Source: Stenotrophomonas sp. 24(2023) (GTDB lineage: Bacteria; Pseudomonadota; Gammaproteobacteria; Xanthomonadales; Xanthomonadaceae). Taken from it: 64,000 nucleotides of DNA. Positions 8,350 to 16,594 of the stretch are shown here, piece after piece (position 1 is the stretch's first letter; every line of letters begins with the position of its first letter). The DNA lies in contig NZ_CP133160.1 in the NCBI RefSeq assembly GCF_030913365.1, positions 4,254,001 through 4,318,000 of the forward strand. The letters are read 5' to 3'. The position numbers and the translations under genes were made by a program. The notes under the pieces were generated by a model, which ran no database searches, had not been told where the DNA came from, and worked only from the letters and a program-made list of their open reading frames with translations.

Positions 8350-9263
8350 GCAGCGCTGCCGCCGCGCCGGTGCACCGCCGCCTGCTGCTGGGCGTGCTGC
8401 TTGCCCTGGGCAGTGGAACCGGTGCCGTGCTGCTGATGCTGGAAGGCACCGGCCAGCGTGACCGGCAGGCGCAGCTGGACCAGGCGCTGCTCGCCCATGC
8501 ACGGACGCTTGCCGGTGCACTGGCACCGGTGATGGACAGCGGCAATGCCTCCCTGCTGGAGGACGGGCTGGCCTTCTTCGGGATGTACGCCGACGACGGA
8601 ACGCTGCTGCTGCACCACGGCCGGTTGGCCGACAACGCCCTGCCCCCGTCCCATGCCACGCTGACCACCCCGCACTACTTCAACCTGCAGCTGCCCGATG
8701 GCCGGCAGGGACGCGCCGTGGCCGTACCCGTCCAGCTGCCCGGTACCGGGCTGGGCACCGCCGTGCTGATCGGCGAACGGAGCGGGCCGACCGCCGCCCT
8801 GCCCCTGCCATGGGTGCTGCTGGCCTCCTCTGTGGTGCTGCTGCTGGTCGCGCTGCTGGCCAGTGCCCACGCGTTGATCGGCCTGCGCCCGGGGCCGGGC
8901 CGGGGGCTGCCGCGCCCCGGCCGGGCGGCGGGCGGAATGGAGCCCCTGTGCGACCCCTTGGACCTGCACGCCCTGCTGCGGCGAACGCTCGGGCCCCAGG
9001 CACCGATCCAGCCCGACGCATCGGCCTGGGTGATCGCCGATGCCGCGCTGCTGCGCGCGGTGCTGGCCGCCTGCACCCCCGCCGAGAAAGGGCTCAGCTG
9101 CATGCTGTCAACGCACGCCGATGGCCTCTGGCTGGCCATCGAGGGGGCTGGGCACCCGCTGCCCCCGTGGATCGCGCCCTTGGCGCAGGCACAGGGCCTG
9201 CGCCTGGTGATCACGACGCGTCCGCGCCGCCAGTTGCGGCTGGGCCCGTTCACACCGTTGTAG
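8346..9263 (+). CDS. degenerate sensor kinase-like membrane protein
   Basis: A 305-residue protein translated from a GTG that overlaps the regulator stop. Two membrane helices (about 12-32 and 155-180) bracket a periplasmic sensor region, as in a histidine kinase. The cytoplasmic part is far too short. No H-box or dimerisation helix pair follows the second helix, only a Gly/Pro/Arg-rich linker. The remaining C-terminal domain looks like a worn ATPase fold: ADAALLRAVLAAC aligns with the N-box helix but lacks the Asn, and EGAGHPL replaces a DxGxG box. It is probably catalytically dead and may act as a non-enzymatic sensor or decoy. Confidence 0.75.
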   Translation: MSSAAAAPVHRRLLLGVLLALGSGTGAVLLMLEGTGQRDRQAQLDQALLAHARTLAGALAPVMDSGNASLLEDGLAFFGMYADDGTLLLHHGRLADNALPPSHATLTTPHYFNLQLPDGRQGRAVAVPVQLPGTGLGTAVLIGERSGPTAALPLPWVLLASSVVLLLVALLASAHALIGLRPGPGRGLPRPGRAAGGMEPLCDPLDLHALLRRTLGPQAPIQPDASAWVIADAALLRAVLAACTPAEKGLSCMLSTHADGLWLAIEGAGHPLPPWIAPLAQAQGLRLVITTRPRRQLRLGPFTPL

Positions 9264-9279
9264 CCGTTCCGGGCACGGC

Positions 9280-11079
9280 TCAGCGCGGTGCAGCCAGCTC
9301 CAGCGCATCCGTCAGATCGCCCATCGGCGCCTGGCCACGGGCCACCATCGCCGCATCGCGTTCGCGCAGGCCATCGAGCAGCGGCAGGTCGAACACGCGG
9401 CTGATCAGGCGCAGCACCGAACCGGTGTCGTACACGGTGTGGTCGACATGGCCGCGCTTGGCATGCGGTGACACCACCAGCGCGGGAATGCGCGTGCCCG
9501 GGCCCCAGCGGTCGCCCTGCGGCGGTGCCACGTGGTCCCACCATCCGCCGTTCTCATCCACGGTGACGATGACCACCATGTGCTCCCACTGCGGGCTCTG
9601 CCGCAGCACCGACAGCGCATGCGCGATGTGCTGCTCGCCCGAGGCCACGTCGGCATAGCCGGCATGCATGTTGAGGTTGCCCTGCGGCTTGTAGAAGGTC
9701 ACCGCCGGCAGCGTGCCGGCGCGCGCATCGGCCAGGAAGCGGTTGCCCACTTCGTCATCGCCCAGGCCGCCATCGCGCAGGCGCTTGCCGCGCGCCGCAC
9801 TGCCCGGTGCCAGGTTGGCGAAGTAGTTGAACGGCTGGTGGTGGTACTGGAAGTTGGGCATCACCACCACGCCGTTGGCCAGGTTGCGGCCATGCTGGTC
9901 CAGCGTCTGCTGGTAGGCACCGGCATACCACGCCCACTCCACGCCGCGCGCGTCCAGGCGGTCGCCGATATGGGCATGGTGCTGCGGCGGCACCGCCTGC
10001 GCGTTGACCGGGTTGCTGAAATCGATGGTCTGGGTAGCGGCATCGAGCTTCAGCGTCGGCGTGGTCGGCGCATACGGCGGTGCCATCGTGTTCACCGCGT
10101 AGCTCAGGCGGCTGCCGTCGGCCAGCGTCTCGGTGGGGGTCAAGGCGCTCGGGCCGAACACCGGAATGCCATCCAGCGCACTGGCCGGCGTGCCCACGAG
10201 CGGCTTGAGCCGGGTATCACCGGGCTGGCCGTTCTCGGTCTGTGCGATCAGGCCCTTGGCGATGCTCTGGTCGGCATCGGGATAGCGTGGCGGCGTGGCG
10301 CACACCAGGTACTGGTGGTTGAGGAACGAGCCGCCGAAGGCGCCCTGGAAGAAGTTGTCGCACAGCACGAATTCGCGGGCCACATCCCACAGCCGCATGC
10401 CATAGCTGGCATTGGCGTAGTGGCCCATGGTCAGTGCGCCGGAGTCGCCCCAGGCAGCGAAGCCATCATTGCGGCCGCCATTGATCTGCATCTGGTTCTG
10501 GTAGAACACATGCCACAGGTCGCGGGTGATCAGCGACAGCGGCAGGTGCTCGCCACCGGGGCCCTTCAGCGCGAACGGCCCGTTGGGCAGCGTGGTCTGG
10601 TACTGCTGCCCGGACGGGTAGTCAACGCCCTGGTGGCTCTGTGCGGCCTGCAGCCAGCCACCCGGTACCGGCGGCAGGTGCGGCAGCACGTCACCGTTGC
10701 GGTCGCGCTGGAGGCCCTGCTCGGGCTTCAGCGCCGACAGCGGGCTCTGCAGGCCGGGGAAATCGGCGAACAGGTTGTTGAAGCTGCGGTTCTCGCCGTA
10801 GATCACCACCACGGTCATGACCTTCTCGCGCAGCAGCGCATCCACTGCCTGCGGCGTCAGTGCGGGCGGCGGCGCGGCGGCGGCCGCCCCACCGGCCGCC
10901 GCAGGCGGCGCACCCGGCTGGCACGCCTGCAGCACCACGCCGGAGGCAGCGGCCGCCAGCGCACCGCCGAGCAGGCGACGGCGGCCGGGGTTGTTGAGGG
11001 GGGTGCCGCTGGCGGTCGGGGAAGCAGCGTCGTCGGTGGAAGCGACGGACGGGTCGTGCGGTGCGCCGGGGGAAGGCAT
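9280..11079 (-). CDS. Tat-exported phosphoesterase (phospholipase C / AcpA-type acid phosphatase family)
   Basis: A 599-residue member of the phosphoesterase family that includes non-haemolytic phospholipase C and AcpA acid phosphatase. The N-terminus carries a twin-arginine signal (NPGRRRLLGG, about 30-39) and a hydrophobic stretch ending in LQAC, a possible but imperfect lipobox. The metal-site start motif VVIYGENRSFNNLFADFPG and the late motifs VTVDENGGWWDHVAPP and VVSPHAKRGHVDHTVYDTGS are family hallmarks. It converges on the kinase-like gene with 16 bases between them. Export to the periplasm or surface and phosphate scavenging are likely; the exact substrate cannot be told. Confidence 0.88.
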   Translation of the reverse strand: MPSPGAPHDPSVASTDDAASPTASGTPLNNPGRRRLLGGALAAAASGVVLQACQPGAPPAAAGGAAAAAPPPALTPQAVDALLREKVMTVVVIYGENRSFNNLFADFPGLQSPLSALKPEQGLQRDRNGDVLPHLPPVPGGWLQAAQSHQGVDYPSGQQYQTTLPNGPFALKGPGGEHLPLSLITRDLWHVFYQNQMQINGGRNDGFAAWGDSGALTMGHYANASYGMRLWDVAREFVLCDNFFQGAFGGSFLNHQYLVCATPPRYPDADQSIAKGLIAQTENGQPGDTRLKPLVGTPASALDGIPVFGPSALTPTETLADGSRLSYAVNTMAPPYAPTTPTLKLDAATQTIDFSNPVNAQAVPPQHHAHIGDRLDARGVEWAWYAGAYQQTLDQHGRNLANGVVVMPNFQYHHQPFNYFANLAPGSAARGKRLRDGGLGDDEVGNRFLADARAGTLPAVTFYKPQGNLNMHAGYADVASGEQHIAHALSVLRQSPQWEHMVVIVTVDENGGWWDHVAPPQGDRWGPGTRIPALVVSPHAKRGHVDHTVYDTGSVLRLISRVFDLPLLDGLRERDAAMVARGQAPMGDLTDALELAAPR

Positions 11080-11167
11080 GGATCGGGGACTACGCAGGCG
11101 GAGCGGGTGACGCTAGGCCCGTCGTGTTGCAGTTCCGTGTCAGCGTACGGAACGCGAAAGCACCGGT

Positions 11168-11722
11168 TCAGCCGGTGGGCGACAGCAGGGCCGCGATGCG
11201 CTCGACCAGCCGCGCCCGCACCGCATCATCCAGCTTGCCGTGGTACATCGCTTCGTAGATCCACAATCCATCGGCGGCCAGGCGTGCCACGAAATCATCC
11301 AGCACGGCGGCATCGCTGTCGGTGGCCGACGGTGCCGCAGGCGCCCAGCGCTGCATCGCCCCGGCCCACGGTGCGGCATCACGGTCCGGATCGGCCGATT
11401 CCAGCATGAACACCAGCTCGGCACGGGTCGCGCTGTGCGCCGACACGCGCACGAACGCCTGGTAGCGCTCGTGCGCGGTGGCATCGCCGGCGGCCTTGCC
11501 CAGCAGCTGCTCCATCGACGCTTCCCACTGCTGCACCAGGTGTTCGTCGATGCCGCGCAGCAGGGCCTGGCGCGAAGGGAAGTGGTACAGCAGGCCGCCG
11601 CGGGTCAGGCCGGATTCGGCCGCCACCGATTCGAAGGTGACGGCATGCACGCCCTCGCGGTTGATCACGGCGATGGCGGCGTCGAGGATGCGGGTGCGCT
11701 TGCTGGTTCTCATCGCGCCCAT
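11168..11722 (-). CDS. TetR family transcriptional regulator
   Basis: A 184-residue TetR regulator. The N-terminal HTH covers about residues 8-55, with the recognition block SGLTRGGLLYHFPSRQALL, and a ligand-binding domain follows. Another in-frame ATG at 11713 (MRTSK) is an equally plausible start. It begins seven bases after the MFS exporter stop, so exporter and repressor form one operon. The perfect palindrome at 13295-13326 in front of the exporter is its probable operator, giving drug-inducible self-regulation. Confidence 0.9.
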   Translation of the reverse strand: MGAMRTSKRTRILDAAIAVINREGVHAVTFESVAAESGLTRGGLLYHFPSRQALLRGIDEHLVQQWEASMEQLLGKAAGDATAHERYQAFVRVSAHSATRAELVFMLESADPDRDAAPWAGAMQRWAPAAPSATDSDAAVLDDFVARLAADGLWIYEAMYHGKLDDAVRARLVERIAALLSPTG

Positions 11723-11729
11723 GATCGCA

Positions 11730-13259
11730 TCAATGCGCGCGCACCGCCGCGCCTTCGCGGCCGCCCACCGGGCCCCGCAGCAGCTGGCCGATCAGCGTGG
11801 CACCGGCAGCCAGCACCGCGGCAATGGCCAGCAGCACGATCTGGTACGCGCGGTCGTAGGCCGCTGCGGCATGGCCGAACCAGGTGCCCGCGCCCCCGTC
11901 CTGCGCGGCCAGCGCCGCCTGCGTGAACCCTTCGCGCGCCACCGCCGGGATATCCGCGGTCGCTGGCAGGAAGGCGGCGTACAGCGCGGCACTCAGGCTG
12001 CCCAGCAACGCGACCGCCAGCAGGCCACCGAATTCGTAGGACACTTCTTCCACCGACGAGGCCATGCCGGCGCGGTGCGGCGGCACGTTGTTGAGGATGG
12101 CGGTGGAGGCCACCGAGATGGCCGCGCCCATGCCCAGCCCGGTCAGCGCCATGCCGGCCACGACCCAGCCCAGGCTGTCAGCGAAGCCGAGCCCGACCAT
12201 CGCCACGCCCACCGCGCCCAGCCCCAGGCCCCCGCTGATCAGCGGGCGCAGGCCCACCCGGTGCAGGATGCTGCCGCCCAGCAGCGCACTGGGCAGGCTG
12301 CCCAGCGCCGCCACCGACACCAGCAGGCCGGCCTGCAGCGGGGTGAAGCCCGCCACCAGCTGGAAGCGCTGGGTGGTGACCAGCTGCAGGCCCGCCATCG
12401 CAAACAGGGTGAATACCGCCGACAGCGTGCCGGACAGGAACGCCGGGTTGCGGAAGATCGCCACATCCAGCAGCGGATGCGGCAGGCGCTGCTGGCAGCG
12501 CAGGAACGCCGCGCCACCGGCCAGCGCCAGCAGCAGCGCCACCGCGCCGGTGCCGTACGCCGGCGGCGTGGCGACCAGCGATTTGATGGCCAGTACCAGG
12601 CCGGACAGCGCGACCAGCGCCAGCAGCGACGAAACCAGATCCCATGGCCGGCGGTCATCGCGCTGGCCCTGCGGCGCCAGCATCCAGGTGGCGATGAAGG
12701 CGGCCACCACCACCGGCACGTTGACCAGGAACACCGAGCCCCACCAGAAGTGCGCCAGCAGCCAGCCACCGATGATCGGCCCCAGCGCGGCGCCGACGAT
12801 CGCCACCGAGCCCCAGATCGCGATGGCGATGTTGCGCTCGCGGGCTTCATGGAAGGTCAGGCCGATCAGCGCCAGCGTCGCCGGCATCATCGCAGCGGCC
12901 CCCACGGCCAGGAACGCGCGCGCGCCGATCAGCTGCGCCGCCGTTGCCGAGAACGCCGCCGCCAGCGAGGCGATGCCGAACAGCACCAGACCGCACAGGA
13001 ACATGCGACGGTGGCCGATGCGGTCGCCCAGCGTGCCCGCGCCCAGCAGCAGGCCGGCCATCACCAGCGGATAGGCGTTGATGATCCACAGCGCCTGGCT
13101 GGCACTGGCATGCAGTTCGCGGGTCAGCGTGGGCAGCGCGGTGTACAGCACCGAGTTGTCCAGGGTGACCAGCAGCAGGCCGGCCGCCACGGTGAACAGC
13201 AGTGTCCAGCGCCGCGCGCGCGACAGCTGCGGGCCGGTGGGGAAAGAAGAAACAGCCAT
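11730..13259 (-). CDS. MFS multidrug exporter, DHA2 (SmvA/QacA-like, 14 TM)
   Basis: A 509-residue drug/proton antiporter of the 14-helix DHA2 group. It shows motif D1 (LDNSVLYTALPTL), motif A in the first cytoplasmic loop (GTLGDRIGHRRMF) and motif C (GPIIGGWLLAHF) in helix 5. It is expected in the inner membrane, exporting cationic biocides, dyes or similar compounds, as for SmvA and QacA. It is the first gene of a two-gene operon with a TetR regulator and has a near-perfect operator 36 bases upstream of its start. Substrate range cannot be predicted. Confidence 0.9.
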   Translation of the reverse strand: MAVSSFPTGPQLSRARRWTLLFTVAAGLLLVTLDNSVLYTALPTLTRELHASASQALWIINAYPLVMAGLLLGAGTLGDRIGHRRMFLCGLVLFGIASLAAAFSATAAQLIGARAFLAVGAAAMMPATLALIGLTFHEARERNIAIAIWGSVAIVGAALGPIIGGWLLAHFWWGSVFLVNVPVVVAAFIATWMLAPQGQRDDRRPWDLVSSLLALVALSGLVLAIKSLVATPPAYGTGAVALLLALAGGAAFLRCQQRLPHPLLDVAIFRNPAFLSGTLSAVFTLFAMAGLQLVTTQRFQLVAGFTPLQAGLLVSVAALGSLPSALLGGSILHRVGLRPLISGGLGLGAVGVAMVGLGFADSLGWVVAGMALTGLGMGAAISVASTAILNNVPPHRAGMASSVEEVSYEFGGLLAVALLGSLSAALYAAFLPATADIPAVAREGFTQAALAAQDGGAGTWFGHAAAAYDRAYQIVLLAIAAVLAAGATLIGQLLRGPVGGREGAAVRAH

Positions 13260-13294
13260 GCGGGTCTCCGGGTCGTGCCGGTCTCAGGATGGGT

Positions 13295-13326
13295 CATAAC
13301 TATACAGGATGTACTGTATAGTTATG
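13295..13326. promoter_or_regulatory. perfect 32-bp palindromic operator (probable TetR site)
   Basis: Thirteen-base arms (CATAACTATACAG / CTGTATAGTTATG) match perfectly around a 6-base spacer. The site lies just upstream of the MFS exporter and contains TATA-like -10 sequence (TATACA/TATAGT), so a bound repressor would block RNA polymerase. Length and symmetry fit a TetR dimer or dimer pair; the likely ligand is the co-operonic TetR at 11168-11722. Confidence 0.85.
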
Positions 13327-13385
13327 AGGCCAACCACAATCACCGTTCAGGCCATGGCAGGCCACCCGGGCTGTTCCTGCAGCGC

Positions 13386-14147
13386 TCAACGGCACTCGGC
13401 AGGCAAGGCGGCGATTGCCTGCACCACCGCTGGCGCCATGCCCTGCCCCACGGCCGCGTCCAGTTCGCCGGCGGTGCTGCCGTGCTGGCGCTGCAGCTCG
13501 TCCTCGCACAGGCCACGTACGCGCTGCCGGGCATGGGCACGCAGCGAACTGCAGCGCCAGTCGTTGCCGCCCAGCGGCAGCACCGAATACACCACCGAAT
13601 TGCAAGCATTGGCCACGCGCTCGGCCAGCGGACGCCCGTCGAAATCGCGCGGCAGGTGGCTGTGCCGGGGATCGAAGTAACTGTCCGGGAACATCGCCGC
13701 GTACTGTTCCACGTCCACCTCCAGGACCGCCCCGCCCGCCATCGCCAGCCGCAGCGGCTGGCCGCAGCCGGTGCTGTCGGCCAGGTGTTGGATATAGCGG
13801 TACAGCGGCCGGTCCAGTGCGGGCTCACGGGTGGTGACGGTGTTGACCGCCGCCAGCACCGGCAGCGACGCACGGTTGGCCATGCGCGCCAGCAGGCCCG
13901 CCTGTACGGGCTGGCAGCGGTCGCGCAGGGTGGCCGCGATCAGGAACACCAGGTCGTCACGGAACGCGGTGTCGTCGGCCAGCAGGCGTTCGATGCGCGC
14001 GACCGTGGCTGCGTCCGGTGCTGCCGCCACCGTGGTGCGTACCGGCGCGTGCCCGCTGTTGCCGCTGCGCATCCACCCGGCGACCACGGCAACGACAACA
14101 ACGCCCAGCACGCCGGCCGCCCACCGCCATCGGCTGTGCACGCGCAT
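13386..14147 (-). CDS. hypothetical membrane-anchored protein of the zinc block
   Basis: A 253-residue protein not recognised as a known family. One N-terminal helix (about 8-25) anchors it or acts as an uncleaved signal; the rest should be periplasmic. It has at least six cysteines, in DRCQP, GCGQP, NACNS, WRCSS, GLCED and AECR, consistent with disulfides or metal ligands. It is the last gene of the operon starting at 17826 and overlaps the DUF3299 gene before it as ATGA. Its location suggests a part in the same envelope metal system. Confidence 0.75.
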   Translation of the reverse strand: MRVHSRWRWAAGVLGVVVVAVVAGWMRSGNSGHAPVRTTVAAAPDAATVARIERLLADDTAFRDDLVFLIAATLRDRCQPVQAGLLARMANRASLPVLAAVNTVTTREPALDRPLYRYIQHLADSTGCGQPLRLAMAGGAVLEVDVEQYAAMFPDSYFDPRHSHLPRDFDGRPLAERVANACNSVVYSVLPLGGNDWRCSSLRAHARQRVRGLCEDELQRQHGSTAGELDAAVGQGMAPAVVQAIAALPAECR

Positions 14148-14779
14148 CAGCCGCCGACCGGGGTCAGCACTGCAGCGGCGGCATCGTAGGACGCGCTGGC
14201 GATGTCCGCATCGAAACGCTTGACCTGCAGGCGTCCGGCCAGATGGTACGGGTCCCACAGCGCACCCAGTGCGATCGGCGCGGCCAGGGTCACGTGGATG
14301 ATCTGGTTCGGCGGCGGTGGCGGCACGTGGATGCACGCCCCGTAGAACGGCACGAACAGCAGTTCATCGACCAGCCCGGCATCGTTGGTGCCCAACGGCA
14401 CCACGTAGCCGTCCAGGTCCACGCGGCGGCCATCGGCGGCACCGACGACGGCAGACGAACCGAACTGCTTGGCGCGGTCCGGGCTGGAATGGTCGATCTC
14501 CTGCCCGGGCACCGTGCCCGAGCCGGTGTCATCGATCAGCCCGCCCACCCCGTCCATGCCGTTGCGGGACAGGCCGATCTGCGGCGGTGGCCGCTGGAAC
14601 GCCTCATCATCGTCCGGGCGCAGCGTGGCCCAGTCATTGATCGGGCCGGCACCGACCGGGGCGGCCTGCCCGGCCACCGCTCCCGCCGACGTGGCGACCG
14701 GCACCGGCACCGCAGGCCGGCCGCAGGCGCTCACGGCCAGCACGCACAACGCACCGGCGATCATCGCGTTACGGTTCAT
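14147..14779 (-). CDS. DUF3299 lipoprotein (copy 2)
   Basis: A 210-residue predicted lipoprotein: signal peptide, then lipobox AVSAC (Cys 19), then a linker rich in Ala, Gly and Pro. The DUF3299 signature GACIHVPPPPPNQ follows FVPFY. It is a diverged tandem paralog of the next gene upstream (14769-15344), sharing the GYVVPL and signature blocks while the N-terminal halves differ. It overlaps that gene by 11 bases and the hypothetical gene by four. DUF3299 proteins often accompany MacB-like ABC transporters; their molecular role is not established. Confidence 0.88.
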   Translation of the reverse strand: MNRNAMIAGALCVLAVSACGRPAVPVPVATSAGAVAGQAAPVGAGPINDWATLRPDDDEAFQRPPPQIGLSRNGMDGVGGLIDDTGSGTVPGQEIDHSSPDRAKQFGSSAVVGAADGRRVDLDGYVVPLGTNDAGLVDELLFVPFYGACIHVPPPPPNQIIHVTLAAPIALGALWDPYHLAGRLQVKRFDADIASASYDAAAAVLTPVGG

Positions 14780-15344
14780 AGGGCCTCAGCTGCGCATCGT
14801 GCATCGTGTAGGCCGAACCGGCCAGGGCATCGTCCGTGCGCTCGGCGCCGAGCGTACCGGCCAGGAAGAACGGCGAGTACATGTCCGGCATCGTGATCGG
14901 CTGCGCCAGCCGCACATGCACGATCTGGTTCGGTGGCGGGGGCGGCACATGGATGCAGGCGCCGTAGTACGGCACGAACAGGAACTCGGTCAGCCGCCCA
15001 TCCTGCGCGTTGGCCAGCGGCACCACATAGCCCGGCAGGCGTACGGCGCGGCCGAGCACGGCATCCACGGTGCGGAACGTGCCGAACTGCGGCATGCGGC
15101 GGTTGCCGGTGTGCTCCACCTCCGGTCCGTCGCCACGCTCCAGTGCGGCCAGCTCATCCTTGGGCATCATCTCCAGCCAGTCCAGTTCGCGCTCGGGGGC
15201 ATCGACAGGCGGCGACGCGGCGCGGTCGACCACCGGTGTCGGCGGCAACGCCCTCATGCCCGTGTCGGTCGGCCGCTTGCACCCCGCCAGCAACGCACAG
15301 CCCAGCAGTCCGGCCAGGCACATCCTTCGCAGCCGCATGCTCAT
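14769..15344 (-). CDS. DUF3299 lipoprotein (copy 1)
   Basis: A 191-residue predicted lipoprotein with lipobox LLAGC (Cys about 22) and the same GACIHVPPPPPNQ signature as its neighbour. GYVVPLANAQDGRLTEFLFVPYY marks the conserved core. The start overlaps the permease stop as ATGA; an ATG two codons further in is an alternative. Two DUF3299 lipoproteins downstream of an ABC permease suggest an envelope complex reaching the outer membrane. The Cys-His pair in the signature could bind metal, which is speculation. Confidence 0.88.
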   Translation of the reverse strand: MSMRLRRMCLAGLLGCALLAGCKRPTDTGMRALPPTPVVDRAASPPVDAPERELDWLEMMPKDELAALERGDGPEVEHTGNRRMPQFGTFRTVDAVLGRAVRLPGYVVPLANAQDGRLTEFLFVPYYGACIHVPPPPPNQIVHVRLAQPITMPDMYSPFFLAGTLGAERTDDALAGSAYTMHDAQLRPYEP

Positions 15345-16594
15345 GCCCCCGGCAACAGGCCATCGGCCAAGGTGCGGCGGTAGGCCAGCAGTGCCGGCAC
15401 CAGGCCGGCCACCGCGCTGACCAGCAGCACGCCGCCCACCCAGGCCAGCTCGCGCAGGTCCGGCCAGATGTGGGTGATCGACAGGCCGAAGTTCGCCAGT
15501 GCCCAGCTGCGCCCGACGGCGCTGGCCACCACCAGTACCGCCAGTGCCAGCGCGCAGGCCACGGCACTGGTGGCCACCGCCTCGACCACCAGCAGGCCGG
15601 CGATGTAGCCAGGGCGCGCGCCGGTGGCCCGCAGGATGGCCATCTCGCGACGGCGTTCCTGCAGCGTGGACACCAGCAGCGCCACCAGCGAGACCATGCC
15701 CAGCAGCACCACCATGCCGCTGATCAGCTGCAGGGCGCGCTCGGCCGTGCCCAGCGACTGCCACAGCTGCTGCAGGGTCACGCCGGGCAGGATCGCGAGC
15801 AGCGCCTCGTCGGGATAGTCATTGATGCGGCGCTGCACCGAGAACGTGGCGATGCGCGAGTTCAGGCCCAGCATGAACGCCGTGATGCTGGTCGGGGTCA
15901 GGTCGAGCGTGCGCGCCTGCTCGGCGCTGACATGCTGGCTGCGCAGCTGCACGCCGGAGCGCCAGTCTACGTGGATCGCCTCGATCGCCTGCAATGACAC
16001 CAGTACCGACGCATCCACCGGTGTGCCCGTGCGCTGCAGGATGCCGCGGATGCGAAAGGGCTTGTCGGCATGCCGCGCCAGGGTCACCACGCCGGTGCCA
16101 TGGGCCAGCACGATCTCGTCGCCCAGCTTCAGCTTGAGCTGCTGCGCGACTTCGGCGCCCACCACCGCGTCGTACAGATCGGCAAATGCGTCGCCCTGCT
16201 CGAACGCCAGCGCATGGCCGGCGCCGAAGCGGTAGTGCGCGAAGTAGCCCGCGCTGGTGCCGATCACCCGGTAGCCCTGGTAGGAATCGCCCAGCGACAG
16301 GGGGACCGCCCACTTCACCTCCGGCTGCGCCGCCAGCGCCTGGTAGGACTGCCAGGAGACATTGTTGGTGGGGTCGCCGATGTGGAACACCGAGTACAAC
16401 AGCAGGTTGACCGGTCCGGAGCGCGCGCCGACGATCAGGTCGGTGCCCGATACGGTGCTGGCGAAGCCCTCATGCGCCTGCGTGCGCACGCGCTCCACGC
16501 CCAGCAGCAGGATCACGCTCAGGGTGATGACCAGCACGGTCAGGCCGACGCTCAGCGCGCGGCTGCGCAGGCTGGCCCAGGCAAGTTCAAGCAT
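15341..16594 (-). CDS. ABC transporter permease, FtsX/MacB-like
   Basis: A 417-residue permease of the type VII (MacB/LolE/FtsX) fold: one N-terminal helix (SVGLTVLVITLSVILLLGV), a large periplasmic domain of roughly 200 residues, and three C-terminal helices. The conserved ERRREMAILRATGARPGYI coupling segment lies between helices two and three. Such permeases do mechanical work on periplasmic partners or lipoproteins rather than moving solute across the inner membrane. It is paired with the ATPase at 16587-17282 (8-base overlap). An alternative longer start is disfavoured because MLELAWASL is the family N-terminus. Confidence 0.9.
   Translation of the reverse strand: MLELAWASLRSRALSVGLTVLVITLSVILLLGVERVRTQAHEGFASTVSGTDLIVGARSGPVNLLLYSVFHIGDPTNNVSWQSYQALAAQPEVKWAVPLSLGDSYQGYRVIGTSAGYFAHYRFGAGHALAFEQGDAFADLYDAVVGAEVAQQLKLKLGDEIVLAHGTGVVTLARHADKPFRIRGILQRTGTPVDASVLVSLQAIEAIHVDWRSGVQLRSQHVSAEQARTLDLTPTSITAFMLGLNSRIATFSVQRRINDYPDEALLAILPGVTLQQLWQSLGTAERALQLISGMVVLLGMVSLVALLVSTLQERRREMAILRATGARPGYIAGLLVVEAVATSAVACALALAVLVVASAVGRSWALANFGLSITHIWPDLRELAWVGGVLLVSAVAGLVPALLAYRRTLADGLLPGA

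Noticed and set aside
11478..14189. long open frame on the plus strand across the TetR and MFS genes
   Set aside because: It is antisense to two well-supported genes, with no start context and a low-complexity Arg/Gln/His product typical of GC-rich shadow frames.
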